From the NCBI GenBank assembly GCA_047972415.1, contig JBKEAN010000177.1, forward strand, positions 1-8,858: a stretch of DNA of 8,858 nucleotides, written 5' to 3'. How positions within the stretch are numbered: the stretch's first letter is position 1; each line of letters starts with the position of its first letter. Shown here piece by piece: positions 1 to 8,197 of the stretch. The notes beneath the pieces are model-generated. The model was not told the origin of the DNA. It saw only the letters and a program-made list of their open reading frames with translations, and searched no databases. The position numbers and the translations under genes were made by a program. The DNA is from Mangrovibacterium sp047972415 (GTDB lineage Bacteria; Bacteroidota; Bacteroidia; Bacteroidales; Prolixibacteraceae).

Positions 1-2
1 AA

Positions 3-194
3 CTACCACCACAACAGCAAAAGGTATTCCGGATGAAGCGGTTCGAGGGCAAGAAAAGCGGCGAAGTGGCCGAGGAAACCGGACTATCGGTTAAAACGGT
101 GGAAATGCACTTCACCAAAGCCATTTTTACACTGAGAACCAACTTGAAAGACTACCTGCCATTTGTTCTTTTCTGTTTTTTACTACACGAGTAA
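3..194 (+). CDS. ECF RNA polymerase sigma-70 factor, C-terminal part (5' end outside window)
   Basis: The frame is open from the left edge and stops at TAA 192-194, leaving 63 residues of a protein whose start lies outside the window. It begins L-P-P-Q-Q-Q-K-V-F, the usual opening of sigma region 4. A helix-turn-helix follows (G-E-V-A-E-E-T-G-L-S-V-K-T-V-E), which in this family contacts the -35 element. The short hydrophobic tail (Y-L-P-F-V-L-F-C-F) is common in Bacteroidota ECF sigma factors that sit beside FecR. The next gene on the same strand is a FecR-like anti-sigma factor, 68 bp downstream, so this sigma factor probably drives the SusC/SusD genes under FecR control. Seen: the region 4 motif and gene order. 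Inferred: the target promoter, which cannot be identified here. It was not listed as an ORF because it lacks a start, and is too short to be complete. Confidence 0.9.
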   Translation, partial: LPPQQQKVFRMKRFEGKKSGEVAEETGLSVKTVEMHFTKAIFTLRTNLKDYLPFVLFCFLLHE

Positions 195-262
195 AAAAAA
201 AATCATCTTCCGTACAGGGTATTTTGTTGTCGGTGCATCATAGGGTAAAGACAAATGAACCG

Positions 263-1234
263 ATGGAAGATAATATCCACAATTTAATCATCCGATTGTT
301 TGACGGCGAGGCAAATCCCGAAGAAAAAAGGCAGATTAAGGATTGGCTGGAACAGGACGAAAAAAACCGGAGCTTATACGCCGATCTAAAAGAAATTTGG
401 CTTTCCGGATCAAGGCCTTCTGAATACGATATTCCAAAAGCCGTTCAAAAATTTCTTTTGCGAATCAGAAAACCAGAGCAAAGCAAGCGGATATTAATTC
501 AGATGCTGCGCTACGCTGCCTTGGTTCTGTTGATTTTATCAATTCCATTTTCCTTTTTTCTAGGAAAGCGTTTTACCGGAACAGGCGCAGAGTTCACAAC
601 AATTACCTGTGCTTTCGGCGATAAGTCAACAATTCTTCTGCCCGATAATACAGAGGTTAACCTGAATTCAGGAAGTACCCTGGTTTTCGAAAACGATTTT
701 ACCCACCGTCGGAACGTGACACTATGCGGCGAGGCCTTTTTCAAGGTGGCAAAGAACGAAAAGCTTCCTTTTGTTGTGAACGCCTCGGATCTTGAATTGA
801 AGGTCTTGGGAACCTCGTTCAATGTGAAAGCTTACCCGGATGAGGATAACGTATCAGCAACTTTGGTTGAAGGCCGGATTCAAGTGACTAGCGGGTCAGC
901 TCAACTTGAGCTCAGCGCATACCAAAAGGTGACCTACGATACGCACAATAAAGAGATGAAGGTTGCCGCCGTAAGCGATGTGGATCCGGAAATCGAGTGG
1001 AAAGACGGGAGGCTGGTCTTCCGGAACGAATCCCTGGGAGAAATGGAACTGAAGCTGGAGCGCTGGTTCGATGTTGACATCGACTTAGCTGACGAGGCAG
1101 TGGCCAACCGGCGTTTTACCGGAAGTTTGGACCGCGAAAGTATATTGGAAGCGTTGTCCTATTTTGCCAACGCCAATGCATTAGACTATTCCATCAATAA
1201 GAATAGAATTACTTTTTATACCCCAAATAATTAA
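263..1234 (+). CDS. FecR-family anti-sigma factor (inner-membrane sigma regulator)
   Basis: This 323-residue protein holds an ECF sigma factor inactive and is thought to receive a signal from an outer-membrane transporter through the periplasm. The N-terminal cytoplasmic part (about 1-80) would bind sigma. One membrane segment lies at about 82-101 (L-R-Y-A-A-L-V-L-L-I-L-S-I-P-F). The periplasmic FecR domain covers about 110-208, with the conserved pattern G-D-K-S-T-I-L-L-P-D-N-T-E-V-N-L-N-S-G-S. A C-terminal domain of the DUF4974 type covers about 251-319 (F-R-N-E-S-L-G-E-M near its start, R-F-T-G-S-L in the middle). I prefer ATG 263 to the upstream TTG at 224 because family members start near M-E-D-N-I-H-N-L-I and the extra 13 residues look unrelated. 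Gene order sigma, fecR, susC supports a sigma/anti-sigma switch for this locus. Family assignment is firm; the ligand is unknown. Confidence 0.94.
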   Translation: MEDNIHNLIIRLFDGEANPEEKRQIKDWLEQDEKNRSLYADLKEIWLSGSRPSEYDIPKAVQKFLLRIRKPEQSKRILIQMLRYAALVLLILSIPFSFFLGKRFTGTGAEFTTITCAFGDKSTILLPDNTEVNLNSGSTLVFENDFTHRRNVTLCGEAFFKVAKNEKLPFVVNASDLELKVLGTSFNVKAYPDEDNVSATLVEGRIQVTSGSAQLELSAYQKVTYDTHNKEMKVAAVSDVDPEIEWKDGRLVFRNESLGEMELKLERWFDVDIDLADEAVANRRFTGSLDRESILEALSYFANANALDYSINKNRITFYTPNN

Positions 1235-1327
1235 ATATTAACCGTATATGGACAGAAATAGAACTGGCTAAAAACATGAATTTATTTATATCCTGAGTTG
1301 GATGTGCGAAACGATAAACAACAAAGA

Positions 1328-1355
1328 AAGGGGAGGTGTTGGCCCACTTCCCCTT
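1328..1355 (+). promoter_or_regulatory. G/C-rich hairpin in the susC leader
   Basis: The arms AAGGGGAGGTG (1328-1338) and CACTTCCCCTT (1345-1355) pair over 11 bp with one G-T wobble, enclosing the 6-base loop TTGGCC. It lies 48 bp before the susC start, in a 169-bp gap that is otherwise A/T-rich. No T-run follows on the + strand, so it does not look like an ordinary intrinsic terminator for fecR. It may be part of the susC mRNA leader (stability or translation control), or mark the region around the regulated promoter. The pairing is seen directly; the role is inference. Confidence 0.55.
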
Positions 1356-1403
1356 CAAGGATAAAATTAAACAGAAGTTTAACTTTTAAAAACGATCAAA
1401 TCT

Positions 1404-4400
1404 ATGAAAATCAAACGATTTCTTCAAGCCTTATTAAAGTTTGAAGAAAAAAAACACCTGAGAATTATGAAGTTGACGTGCTTTCTTATTCTGGTCTTTA
1501 CATTACAAACCACGGCCACGGTCTGGTCTCAAAATGTAAAAATGAATGTTGACCTGCAGAACAAATCGTTGCTCGAACTTTTTAATCAGATTGAACGAAA
1601 TTCGGATTACCGTTTCTTCTATAGCAACGATGAGGTTGATGTGAACGCATTAATCTCGTTGAAAGCCGATAATAAGGCGATTGGTGATATTTTGGATGCC
1701 GCGTTTAAAAACTTACCCTATTCGTTTAAAGAGCTAAACAGTAATACCTTATTGGTTGAACCCAAAGCCAGTGCAAATGTACCGGCTGTTCAACAACAAG
1801 GAACTGTAAAAGGAAAAGTTACCGACAAAAACGGTGAACCGCTGCCTGGCGTATCGGTTCAGTTGCATGGTACCACTCGCGGAACCATTACTGACGCCAA
1901 TGGAACTTACACCTTGGCCGATGTACCAGAAAAGGCGACACTTGTCTTCTCCTTTATCGGGATGCGTGCCAAGGAGGTCCCGGTTGGAGGTCGTTCCATG
2001 GTTGATGTGGCCATGGAAAATGACGACATCAACCTGGAAGAAGTGGTGGCCGTCGGTTATGGTGTGCAGAAGAAAGTAAACCTCACCGGAGCAATCGGAA
2101 TTGTTGATGGCGAAACGCTGGAAAACCGGCCAATTGCGAATGCTATTGAAGGCTTGCAAGGGACGGTGGCCGGTCTGAACATTACCAATGCAGACGGAGC
2201 TCCCGGTAGCACACCTAAAATAAACATTCGTGGTGCCACTTCCATCAATGGAGGTAGTCCCTTGGTTTTGGTTGACGGGACAGAAATGGACCTGAACATG
2301 GTTAACCCGGACGATATTGAAAGCCTTTCGGTATTAAAGGATGCCGCATCGTCGGCCATTTATGGAGCCCGGGCTGCCTATGGCGTTATTTTGGTAAGCA
2401 CCAAAAGCGGCAAGCGAAACTCAAAAACTACCGTTACTTATAACGGAAATTTTTATGCAGCCAAACCTACGATAATCCCAGAGAAGGCTGATAGTTACAA
2501 GTATGCTCTTTATGTGAATGCCATGAGCGCAAGCGACGGGGTGGCTATACCCTTTAATGCCGAACACCTGGCACTGATTAAAGGTGCTGTTGATGGTACC
2601 GGTAGCCAAGGCTATACCCTGATGCCGACCGGAACAGGAGCGTACTATGAACACAACAATACCAACTGGGCCGATCTGGTTTTTTCTGATGCGGCTCCGG
2701 GTCAAAGCCATAACGTAACCTTATCGGGCGGTGCCGAAAAAGTAGGCTACCATGTTTCCTTGGGATACACCGGTTATGATGGTGTAGTAAAAATTGGTGG
2801 CGATAACTACAAACGTTATAATATGAACATCAAGCTGGATAACGACATCACCAGCTGGTTGTCAAGTTATTTTCAGGTTAATTTTGCCAGCGGAACCTCG
2901 AACCTGCACCAATTGCCGGAAGGGCATGGGTCTTCCATCTTTCATGTGGTTTGGCGCGCACGGCCTATTTTAACGCCGACAATGGAGAAAGATGGCGTCG
3001 AGTACCCAACCTTCATTCGATTGAACCCTGTTTCGACGCTCGAATTGGGTGGAAGGGATGTCACCAAGAATATTAACCTGAATACCAAGGCCGGTATTAT
3101 GCTGAAATTGGGCGATTTTACAGTTAATTCCAGCTTCACCTTTAACCCGGTGATTACCGACAGGGTGAGAAATGCCAAAGAGTTTACGTCTATCGTTCCC
3201 TGGCAGGCCGGGGCGCCAGTCCGCCTTGATGCCGGCCCAAGCTTCGTGCTGAAAAACAGGGATATTGACAACTACTATGTGTTTGATGCCTATGCACAAT
3301 ACGAAAAAACTTTGGCTGAGTCGCATTACTTGAAAGGCATGATTGGCTTTAACCAAGAGTGGAAAACAATTTCTGATTTACAGGGAAAAAACACAAACCT
3401 GATTAGTCCTGATGTTCTTTCTTTATTAAATGCATCCGGTACAGCTACCGTTTCCGATTTATACGACCAATGGGCTATCCGTGGGGCCTTCTTTCGTTTG
3501 AACTACGCTTACAAAGAACGCTATTTGCTGGAGGTGAATGGTAGGTATGACGGTTCATCCCGCTTTGCCAAAGACGACCGTTTTGGCTTCTTCCCTTCTA
3601 TTTCAGCGGGCTGGCGTATTTCTGAAGAGGCGTTTATGCAATCGGCATCAATGGTTGATAACCTGAAACTGCGTGCTTCATACGGTTCGCTGGGGAACCA
3701 GCTTGGATCTATGTATCCTGTGTCACAATATGTTACTACTTCTCAAGTTGCTTATGTGTTGAATGGGATTCGGCCAGTTGGTATTCAACCGGGTGTGCCA
3801 TTGGCGCTTTCGAGGACTTGGGAAACCGTTTCAACGGTGGATATAGGCGTGGATGCTACTTTATTTCAAAAACTCGATTTGACCTTCGATGTGTATCAAC
3901 GCAAAACAAAGGATATGTTGGTGAGTGGCGATGCCCTTCCGGGCGTTTATGGCGCTAGCGCTCCCGAATCAAACAGTGCCGATTTGAAAGTGAACGGTTG
4001 GGAAGCTGCCGTAAGTTGGGCGGATAAGATCAATAAGGATTGGAGCTATAACATCGGTTTTTCGATAGCTGATTGGACTGGCGAAATAACCCGTTTTGAA
4101 AATCCAACCAAATCCTTGTCAAAAGCCTACTACGTTGGGAAAGAAATTGGAGAAATCTGGGGCTACGAAACAGTCGGCTTGTTCCAGTCAACGGACGAAA
4201 TTGCAGCAGCTCCCAGCCACGCCGGATTGGGCGGTGGTAGTTTTGTGGCACCGGGTGATGTGCGTTATGCCGATTTGGACAACAGTACTGCTATAGACCA
4301 AGGCGAAAATACGGTGACTAAGCCAGGTGACCAAAAGGTGATAGGTAACAGCACTCCGCGCTACAGTTATTCCATTAAAGGAGGGCTTAATTATAAAAAC

Positions 4401-4910
4401 TTTGATATGAGTTTCTTCTTCCAGGGAATTGGCAAACGCGATTTCTGGCTGAACGGACCAATCCTGTTTGGTGGTGTGGGTGGCTACGGTAATGTCATTG
4501 TGACTGATGAGCTTTACGACAATGTCTGGAGCGATGGCAGTGGAGCGATTCCCGAAAACCGCGATGCGTTTTATTTCCGTCCGAGCGAGAATGCGATTAT
4601 TACCCGAAATACGCAAGTGCAAACCAGGTACCTGCAAAATGCCGCTTACCTGCGCTTAAAGAATGTGATGCTGGGATACACCTTGCCACAAAGCCTGACC
4701 AACCGGATAAAGATTGCCAACTGTCGTTTTTATGTCAGTGCGGAGAACTTGCTTACCTTCACTAAATTGAACCCTAGTTTTGACCCGGAAGTACTTGTCC
4801 CTGGAGAAATTGGACAAGGTTCTACCAGTGCAGCCTATGACCTGGGTCAATCGGGCAAGGCCTATCCGCTTTCCAAACGCGTGTCATTGGGTGTCAACAT
4901 TACATTTTAA
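1404..4910 (+). CDS. SusC/RagA-family TonB-dependent outer-membrane transporter with STN signalling domain
   Basis: This 1168-residue outer-membrane protein would import oligosaccharides (or similar ligands) using TonB energy, together with the SusD-like lipoprotein encoded next. In order: a signal peptide with a long charged leader, cleaved near residue 43 (T-V-W-S-Q); an STN domain at about 44-118; a carboxypeptidase-regulatory-like beta domain at about 134-210; the SusC motif V-V-A-V-G-Y-G at 214-220; a plug domain at about 222-335 with the hallmark L-K-D-A-A-S-S-A-I-Y-G-A-R; then a beta barrel ending in V-N-I-T-F, whose final Phe is typical of outer-membrane barrels. The STN domain is the part that touches FecR in transducing transporters, matching the upstream sigma/fecR pair. 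ATG 1467 (residue 22) is an alternative start, but the leader M-K-I-K-R-F-L-Q-A-L-L-K-F is usual for STN-bearing SusC proteins, so 1404 is kept. Length is slightly above the typical 1000-1100 because of the STN domain. The substrate cannot be read from the sequence. Confidence 0.96.
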   Translation: MKIKRFLQALLKFEEKKHLRIMKLTCFLILVFTLQTTATVWSQNVKMNVDLQNKSLLELFNQIERNSDYRFFYSNDEVDVNALISLKADNKAIGDILDAAFKNLPYSFKELNSNTLLVEPKASANVPAVQQQGTVKGKVTDKNGEPLPGVSVQLHGTTRGTITDANGTYTLADVPEKATLVFSFIGMRAKEVPVGGRSMVDVAMENDDINLEEVVAVGYGVQKKVNLTGAIGIVDGETLENRPIANAIEGLQGTVAGLNITNADGAPGSTPKINIRGATSINGGSPLVLVDGTEMDLNMVNPDDIESLSVLKDAASSAIYGARAAYGVILVSTKSGKRNSKTTVTYNGNFYAAKPTIIPEKADSYKYALYVNAMSASDGVAIPFNAEHLALIKGAVDGTGSQGYTLMPTGTGAYYEHNNTNWADLVFSDAAPGQSHNVTLSGGAEKVGYHVSLGYTGYDGVVKIGGDNYKRYNMNIKLDNDITSWLSSYFQVNFASGTSNLHQLPEGHGSSIFHVVWRARPILTPTMEKDGVEYPTFIRLNPVSTLELGGRDVTKNINLNTKAGIMLKLGDFTVNSSFTFNPVITDRVRNAKEFTSIVPWQAGAPVRLDAGPSFVLKNRDIDNYYVFDAYAQYEKTLAESHYLKGMIGFNQEWKTISDLQGKNTNLISPDVLSLLNASGTATVSDLYDQWAIRGAFFRLNYAYKERYLLEVNGRYDGSSRFAKDDRFGFFPSISAGWRISEEAFMQSASMVDNLKLRASYGSLGNQLGSMYPVSQYVTTSQVAYVLNGIRPVGIQPGVPLALSRTWETVSTVDIGVDATLFQKLDLTFDVYQRKTKDMLVSGDALPGVYGASAPESNSADLKVNGWEAAVSWADKINKDWSYNIGFSIADWTGEITRFENPTKSLSKAYYVGKEIGEIWGYETVGLFQSTDEIAAAPSHAGLGGGSFVAPGDVRYADLDNSTAIDQGENTVTKPGDQKVIGNSTPRYSYSIKGGLNYKNFDMSFFFQGIGKRDFWLNGPILFGGVGGYGNVIVTDELYDNVWSDGSGAIPENRDAFYFRPSENAIITRNTQVQTRYLQNAAYLRLKNVMLGYTLPQSLTNRIKIANCRFYVSAENLLTFTKLNPSFDPEVLVPGEIGQGSTSAAYDLGQSGKAYPLSKRVSLGVNITF

Positions 4911-4932
4911 CCGGATCTAAAAAATTGGAAAA

Positions 4933-6570
4933 ATGAATAAATTAAAATACATTCTACTGCTCGTCATATTGCCCCTGTTTTTCAGTTGCAACGACGATTT
5001 TATGGACAGGTATCCTGAAACAGCGATTACAGAGGGAACATTCTGGAACTCGGAACAGGATTTGAAAACCTATAACAACCAGTTGTATGCTGCCTACTTC
5101 GCCGATAAAGGCTTTGGTACGGGTGCAACCATGGTTACCAACGAAAACTGGAGCGATAACTCCTTTGCGGATGTACCGAGCGATGCGCGCTTGGGTACCA
5201 ATACCGCGAATAGCCCGGGCAGATCGGATTGGGATTATTCGTTGATACGCAATGTGAACGTTTTTTTGGCCAACTACCAGCATACCACAATTGCTGAAGC
5301 CCTTCAAAACAAATATGCAGCGGAAGCCCGCTTGTTTAGGGCCCTGAACTATTACGACAAATTGAAGCTTTATGGAAAGCTTCCCTTGATTGATCGCGTG
5401 TTGGGTGAGAAGGATGAATTGCTTTATGCGACACAAAGCAGCCGCGACGTGATTATGGATTTTATTATGGCCGATCTGGAATTTGCGGTGACCTGGTTGC
5501 CCACAACTGCCGAAACCGGTCGTTTTACGAAATACATAGCCGAGGCCTACAAAGCCCGGATCTGTCTGCACGAAGGCACCTTCCGGAAATACCATGGCTT
5601 GGCCAACAGTCAGACCTATATTGAGGCTGCTGCGGTTGCTGCAAATGTGGTGATTGCCAGTAACTTATATGCCATTGATGTAACAACAAGTTATTATTCC
5701 CTGTTTGAGATGGTAAATTACAACAGCAATAAGGAAATCGTCTTTTTCAAGAATTATGATGCTGCGTTGCAAATGTATAACAACTTGCCCACCATCTCTG
5801 GTCCATTTGGTTCTCCTGTTTCAGGAACAAAAAGTCTGGTAAATGATTACTTGTGTACCGATGGTTTGCCCATTACGGAAAGTCCGCTTTACCAAGGTGA
5901 CGATAACATTACCAACGAATTTGCTAACCGCGATAAACGCCTGAGCAACACCTTTGGCTTGCCAAACACCTATTTTATGGGTAACCAAATTTATATTAAT
6001 TCATCGCCAAAACCAATTGGTGATTCCGCTTCTCCGTCTGGTTATCAACTGGTTAAGTTCTATAATGCGGTGGAAGACAAAACAGCCGCTTGGGCTCAGG
6101 CTTACCACGATGCACCGCTTATCCGTTATGCTGAAATCCTGCTGACTTATGCAGAAGCGAAAAAAGAGCTGGGTACACTGACACAAAGTGATTTGGACAT
6201 CTGCATTAATCCCTTGCGTGAGAAAGCTGGTGTGGCCGATATGCAGTTAGCAGGGGCGACCTTGGCCGAAATACGAAGGGAACGACGCGTTGAGTTAGCT
6301 TTTGAAGGCCTTCGTTACGACGATTTAATGCGCTGGAAAATGGGTAGCCTGCTGGCTCAACCGGTGATTGGCTTGAAATTCAATGCAACCGACATTGCCG
6401 ATTACAGTTCTTTCGTGGTTGGTACTAACGTTTACCTGGATGCCAATGGTTACATCAAATCGAACAATACCTATTCGTTCGATGAAAGTAAGAACTACTA
6501 TTTCCCGGTACCGGTCAATGAGTTATCATTAAATGAAAACTTGGACCAAACTGATGGTTGGGAAGAGTAA
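4933..6570 (+). CDS. SusD/RagB-family surface glycan-binding lipoprotein
   Basis: This 545-residue lipoprotein would sit as the lid over the SusC barrel and capture the ligand at the cell surface. The signal peptide ends in a lipobox L-F-F-S-C with the lipidated Cys at residue 19. The following N-D-D is acidic, as in Bacteroidota lipoprotein surface-export signals. The N-terminal SusD-like half contains A-E-A-R-L-F-R-A-L-N-Y-Y near residue 130 and K-L-Y-G-K-L-P-L-I-D just after it. The RagB/SusD C-terminal half contains I-R-R-E-R-R-V-E-L-A-F-E-G-L-R-Y-D-D-L and ends with the family's usual F-P-V-P-V-N-E-L...N-L-D-Q-T-D-G-W pattern. It starts 22 bp after the susC stop with no terminator between, so the two are almost certainly one transcript, ending at the stem-loop at 6650-6684. 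Length and motifs are complete. Confidence 0.96.
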   Translation: MNKLKYILLLVILPLFFSCNDDFMDRYPETAITEGTFWNSEQDLKTYNNQLYAAYFADKGFGTGATMVTNENWSDNSFADVPSDARLGTNTANSPGRSDWDYSLIRNVNVFLANYQHTTIAEALQNKYAAEARLFRALNYYDKLKLYGKLPLIDRVLGEKDELLYATQSSRDVIMDFIMADLEFAVTWLPTTAETGRFTKYIAEAYKARICLHEGTFRKYHGLANSQTYIEAAAVAANVVIASNLYAIDVTTSYYSLFEMVNYNSNKEIVFFKNYDAALQMYNNLPTISGPFGSPVSGTKSLVNDYLCTDGLPITESPLYQGDDNITNEFANRDKRLSNTFGLPNTYFMGNQIYINSSPKPIGDSASPSGYQLVKFYNAVEDKTAAWAQAYHDAPLIRYAEILLTYAEAKKELGTLTQSDLDICINPLREKAGVADMQLAGATLAEIRRERRVELAFEGLRYDDLMRWKMGSLLAQPVIGLKFNATDIADYSSFVVGTNVYLDANGYIKSNNTYSFDESKNYYFPVPVNELSLNENLDQTDGWEE

Positions 6571-6649
6571 GATAAATTCGAAAGCACTATGTTTTGCTGT
6601 GAATACCATATCCGTGTTTATCATTAGTTTTAGATTTTAGGAGTAGATT

Positions 6650-6684
6650 AAGAGCCTGGTAGATTTATTATCAGGCTCTTTTCA
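6650..6684 (+). terminator. Intrinsic terminator after susC-susD
   Basis: AAGAGCCTG (6650-6658) and CAGGCTCTT (6672-6680) form a perfect 9-bp stem, extended by a G-T and a T-A pair. The loop is 9 bases (6661-6669), and TTTT spans the end of the stem at 6679-6682. It lies 79 bp after the susD stop. The sulfatase gene converges from the other side and stops at 6723. On the - strand the hairpin is followed by a poorer T-tract, so it may act in both directions but fits the + strand better. Confidence 0.8.
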
Positions 6685-6722
6685 TTTTGAATGCGGAACT
6701 TTCGCCATTTGGCCAAGTCGGA

Positions 6723-8165
6723 TTACAGGCTTGGAAAAGTCTGTTTTAAATCAAGCTCATCATCCATTTCTTGCTGAAGCTGAACTAACCGATTGAACAT
6801 GGTCTTCACTTTTTCCTTGAACTCCGGCTTTTCTGAAAGGTCGTTCATCTCAAGCGGATCTGCAGTAAGGTCGAACAGTAGGATTTTAGGGACTTTGGGA
6901 TAGACAATTAGCTTATAGCCATCTGCCCGGATCATACGCTGTAAATCTTTGTAACAACCGTAAATCGCTGGATAATTGCCTTCGTTGGTTTCCCCTTTAG
7001 CCAGTTTCAGAAAACTTTTAAACTCCACATAATCAGGTTTTGTTATTCCGGCCAACTCCAGGCTTGTGGCCATAATATCTTGCAAATAAACATCGGAGTC
7101 CTCTTTCTTTCCTTTGGGCAGATCGGGGCCAATCACCATGAGCGGTGCGCGAATGCTGCAATCGTACATATTCTGTTTGCCCATCAACCCGTAGTTTCCG
7201 CACGACAGGCCATGGTCGGCGGTGTAAAAAATGTAGGTATTGTCCATTTTCCCGGATTGCCGGAGAGCATCAATTATCCGTCCCACCTGCTTATCCAGGT
7301 GCGAAATAATGGCATAATACTCCTGCCGGTGAACTCTTACAGCATAGGGCGTTCTTGGAAATGGAGCCAGGCGCTCGTCGCGCAGGTCTTCACCACAGCC
7401 GATGGAATCCTTGTCGGGATATTCTTCCAGGAATGTTTTTGGAACTGAAATGTTGTCAATGGGGTATAAGTCCACGAATTCTTTTGGCGATTGCCGTGGA
7501 TCGTGTGGTGCATTAAAAGCAAGATACATGAAAAAAGGCGCTTCTTTTTTACCGGCTTCCCGAATAAACTGCACGGCATCGTCGCCCAAAACCTCGCTCC
7601 AGTGCTTAGCACCCTGCCAGTAGCCACCATTAGCGGTATCCCACGGAAGCCAGGTCGTATCGGATGCTGATCGGGGGCGATTATATCCATGGGCTGCGTC
7701 GCCTGGCAGTCCATCCCGAACGGTTCCCAGATTCGAATAGCACGCCCTGATGTCAGCGGCTACATGCCATTTACCGGCCATATAGGTGTCGTATCCCGCA
7801 TTGCGCAGGAGATTTCCCCAGTGTTGTTGTACAACCACAGTGTCTTGTAGTTGTGGGACAAGTTTGTTGGCCCGCCAAACCGAACGGCCTGTTGATAGCA
7901 TGGTGCGCGAAGCAATACAAACAGCCCCTTGCCAGGCTCCCATATTATAAGCATGGGTAAAAGTTACTCCGTTTTCGACCAATCGGTCCAGATTGGGTGT
8001 GATGATTTCTTCGTTACCCAGCGCATGAACGGCGTCGTAAGCTTGGTCATCTGCAAAAACAAAGAGGATATTGGGTCGTTCCACCTCAGCTTTGTTGTGG
8101 TTGCCGCATGAAAGTATGAGTCCGATGACCGCTGGAGCCAGGGCGTAAGTAAAGAGTTTGTGCAT
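6723..8165 (-). CDS. Formylglycine-dependent sulfatase (S1 family), lipoprotein
   Basis: This 480-residue enzyme would hydrolyse sulfate esters, probably on a sulfated glycan. Residues 1-20 are a lipoprotein signal (L-I-L-S-C, Cys20). Metal ligands of the alkaline-phosphatase-like fold are visible: D39-D40 in F-A-D-D-Q, and D317-H318 in Y-T-A-D-H-G. Other active-site positions are K132 and H134 in A-G-K-W-H, H221 in N-A-P-H-D-P, and K330 in M-G-K-Q-N. The catalytic motif is C83-I-A-S-R87 followed by T-M-L-S-T-G-R. Cys83 is the residue to be converted to formylglycine, but the usual C-x-P-x-R proline is Ala. The C-terminal part (F-D-L-T-A-D-P-L-E-M-N-D-L-S, about 430-445) is the normal sulfatase ending. 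It converges on susC/susD and cannot share their transcript. The residues after Cys20 (G-N-H-N-K) lack the acidic pair seen in SusD, suggesting a periplasmic location. The exact subfamily and substrate are not determinable by eye. Confidence 0.95.
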   Translation of the reverse strand: MHKLFTYALAPAVIGLILSCGNHNKAEVERPNILFVFADDQAYDAVHALGNEEIITPNLDRLVENGVTFTHAYNMGAWQGAVCIASRTMLSTGRSVWRANKLVPQLQDTVVVQQHWGNLLRNAGYDTYMAGKWHVAADIRACYSNLGTVRDGLPGDAAHGYNRPRSASDTTWLPWDTANGGYWQGAKHWSEVLGDDAVQFIREAGKKEAPFFMYLAFNAPHDPRQSPKEFVDLYPIDNISVPKTFLEEYPDKDSIGCGEDLRDERLAPFPRTPYAVRVHRQEYYAIISHLDKQVGRIIDALRQSGKMDNTYIFYTADHGLSCGNYGLMGKQNMYDCSIRAPLMVIGPDLPKGKKEDSDVYLQDIMATSLELAGITKPDYVEFKSFLKLAKGETNEGNYPAIYGCYKDLQRMIRADGYKLIVYPKVPKILLFDLTADPLEMNDLSEKPEFKEKVKTMFNRLVQLQQEMDDELDLKQTFPSL

Positions 8166-8172
8166 AGCAAAA

Positions 8173-8197
8173 CATTAATTCAGAGGCTAAATTAATG
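8173..8197. promoter_or_regulatory. Inverted repeat immediately upstream of the sulfatase start
   Basis: CATTAATT (8173-8180) and AATTAATG (8190-8197) are perfect 8-base inverted arms with a 9-base spacer. The dyad is only 7 bp upstream of the sulfatase ATG (8165). It could be an operator for a dimeric regulator or a weak leader hairpin close to the translation start. The arms are A/T-rich, so chance is possible. On the + strand it is followed by a run of seven T (8200-8206), but no + strand gene ends here. Confidence 0.4.

Noticed and set aside
193..202. Run of ten A after the sigma stop as a frameshift site
   Set aside because: It starts within the stop codon and lies in non-coding sequence; fecR is a complete separate gene with its own ATG, so slippage has nothing to join.
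220..226. TATTTTG before fecR as a -7 element
   Set aside because: It is one base short of TAnnTTTG and has no paired -33 TTG; sigma and fecR may simply be co-transcribed.
224..262. Upstream TTG start for the FecR gene (13 extra residues)
   Set aside because: The added residues do not resemble FecR N-termini, and ATG 263 gives the usual start; TTG starts are uncommon.
1380..1387. TAACTTTT as a Bacteroidota -7 promoter element for susC
   Set aside because: The last base differs from TAnnTTTG, there is no TTG at the right upstream distance, and an ECF-dependent promoter is more likely.
4954..5595. 213-codon antisense frame inside susD
   Set aside because: It lies opposite a well-supported SusD gene, has no recognisable domain or signal and reads as a shadow frame. 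The same holds for other antisense frames in susC and the sulfatase.
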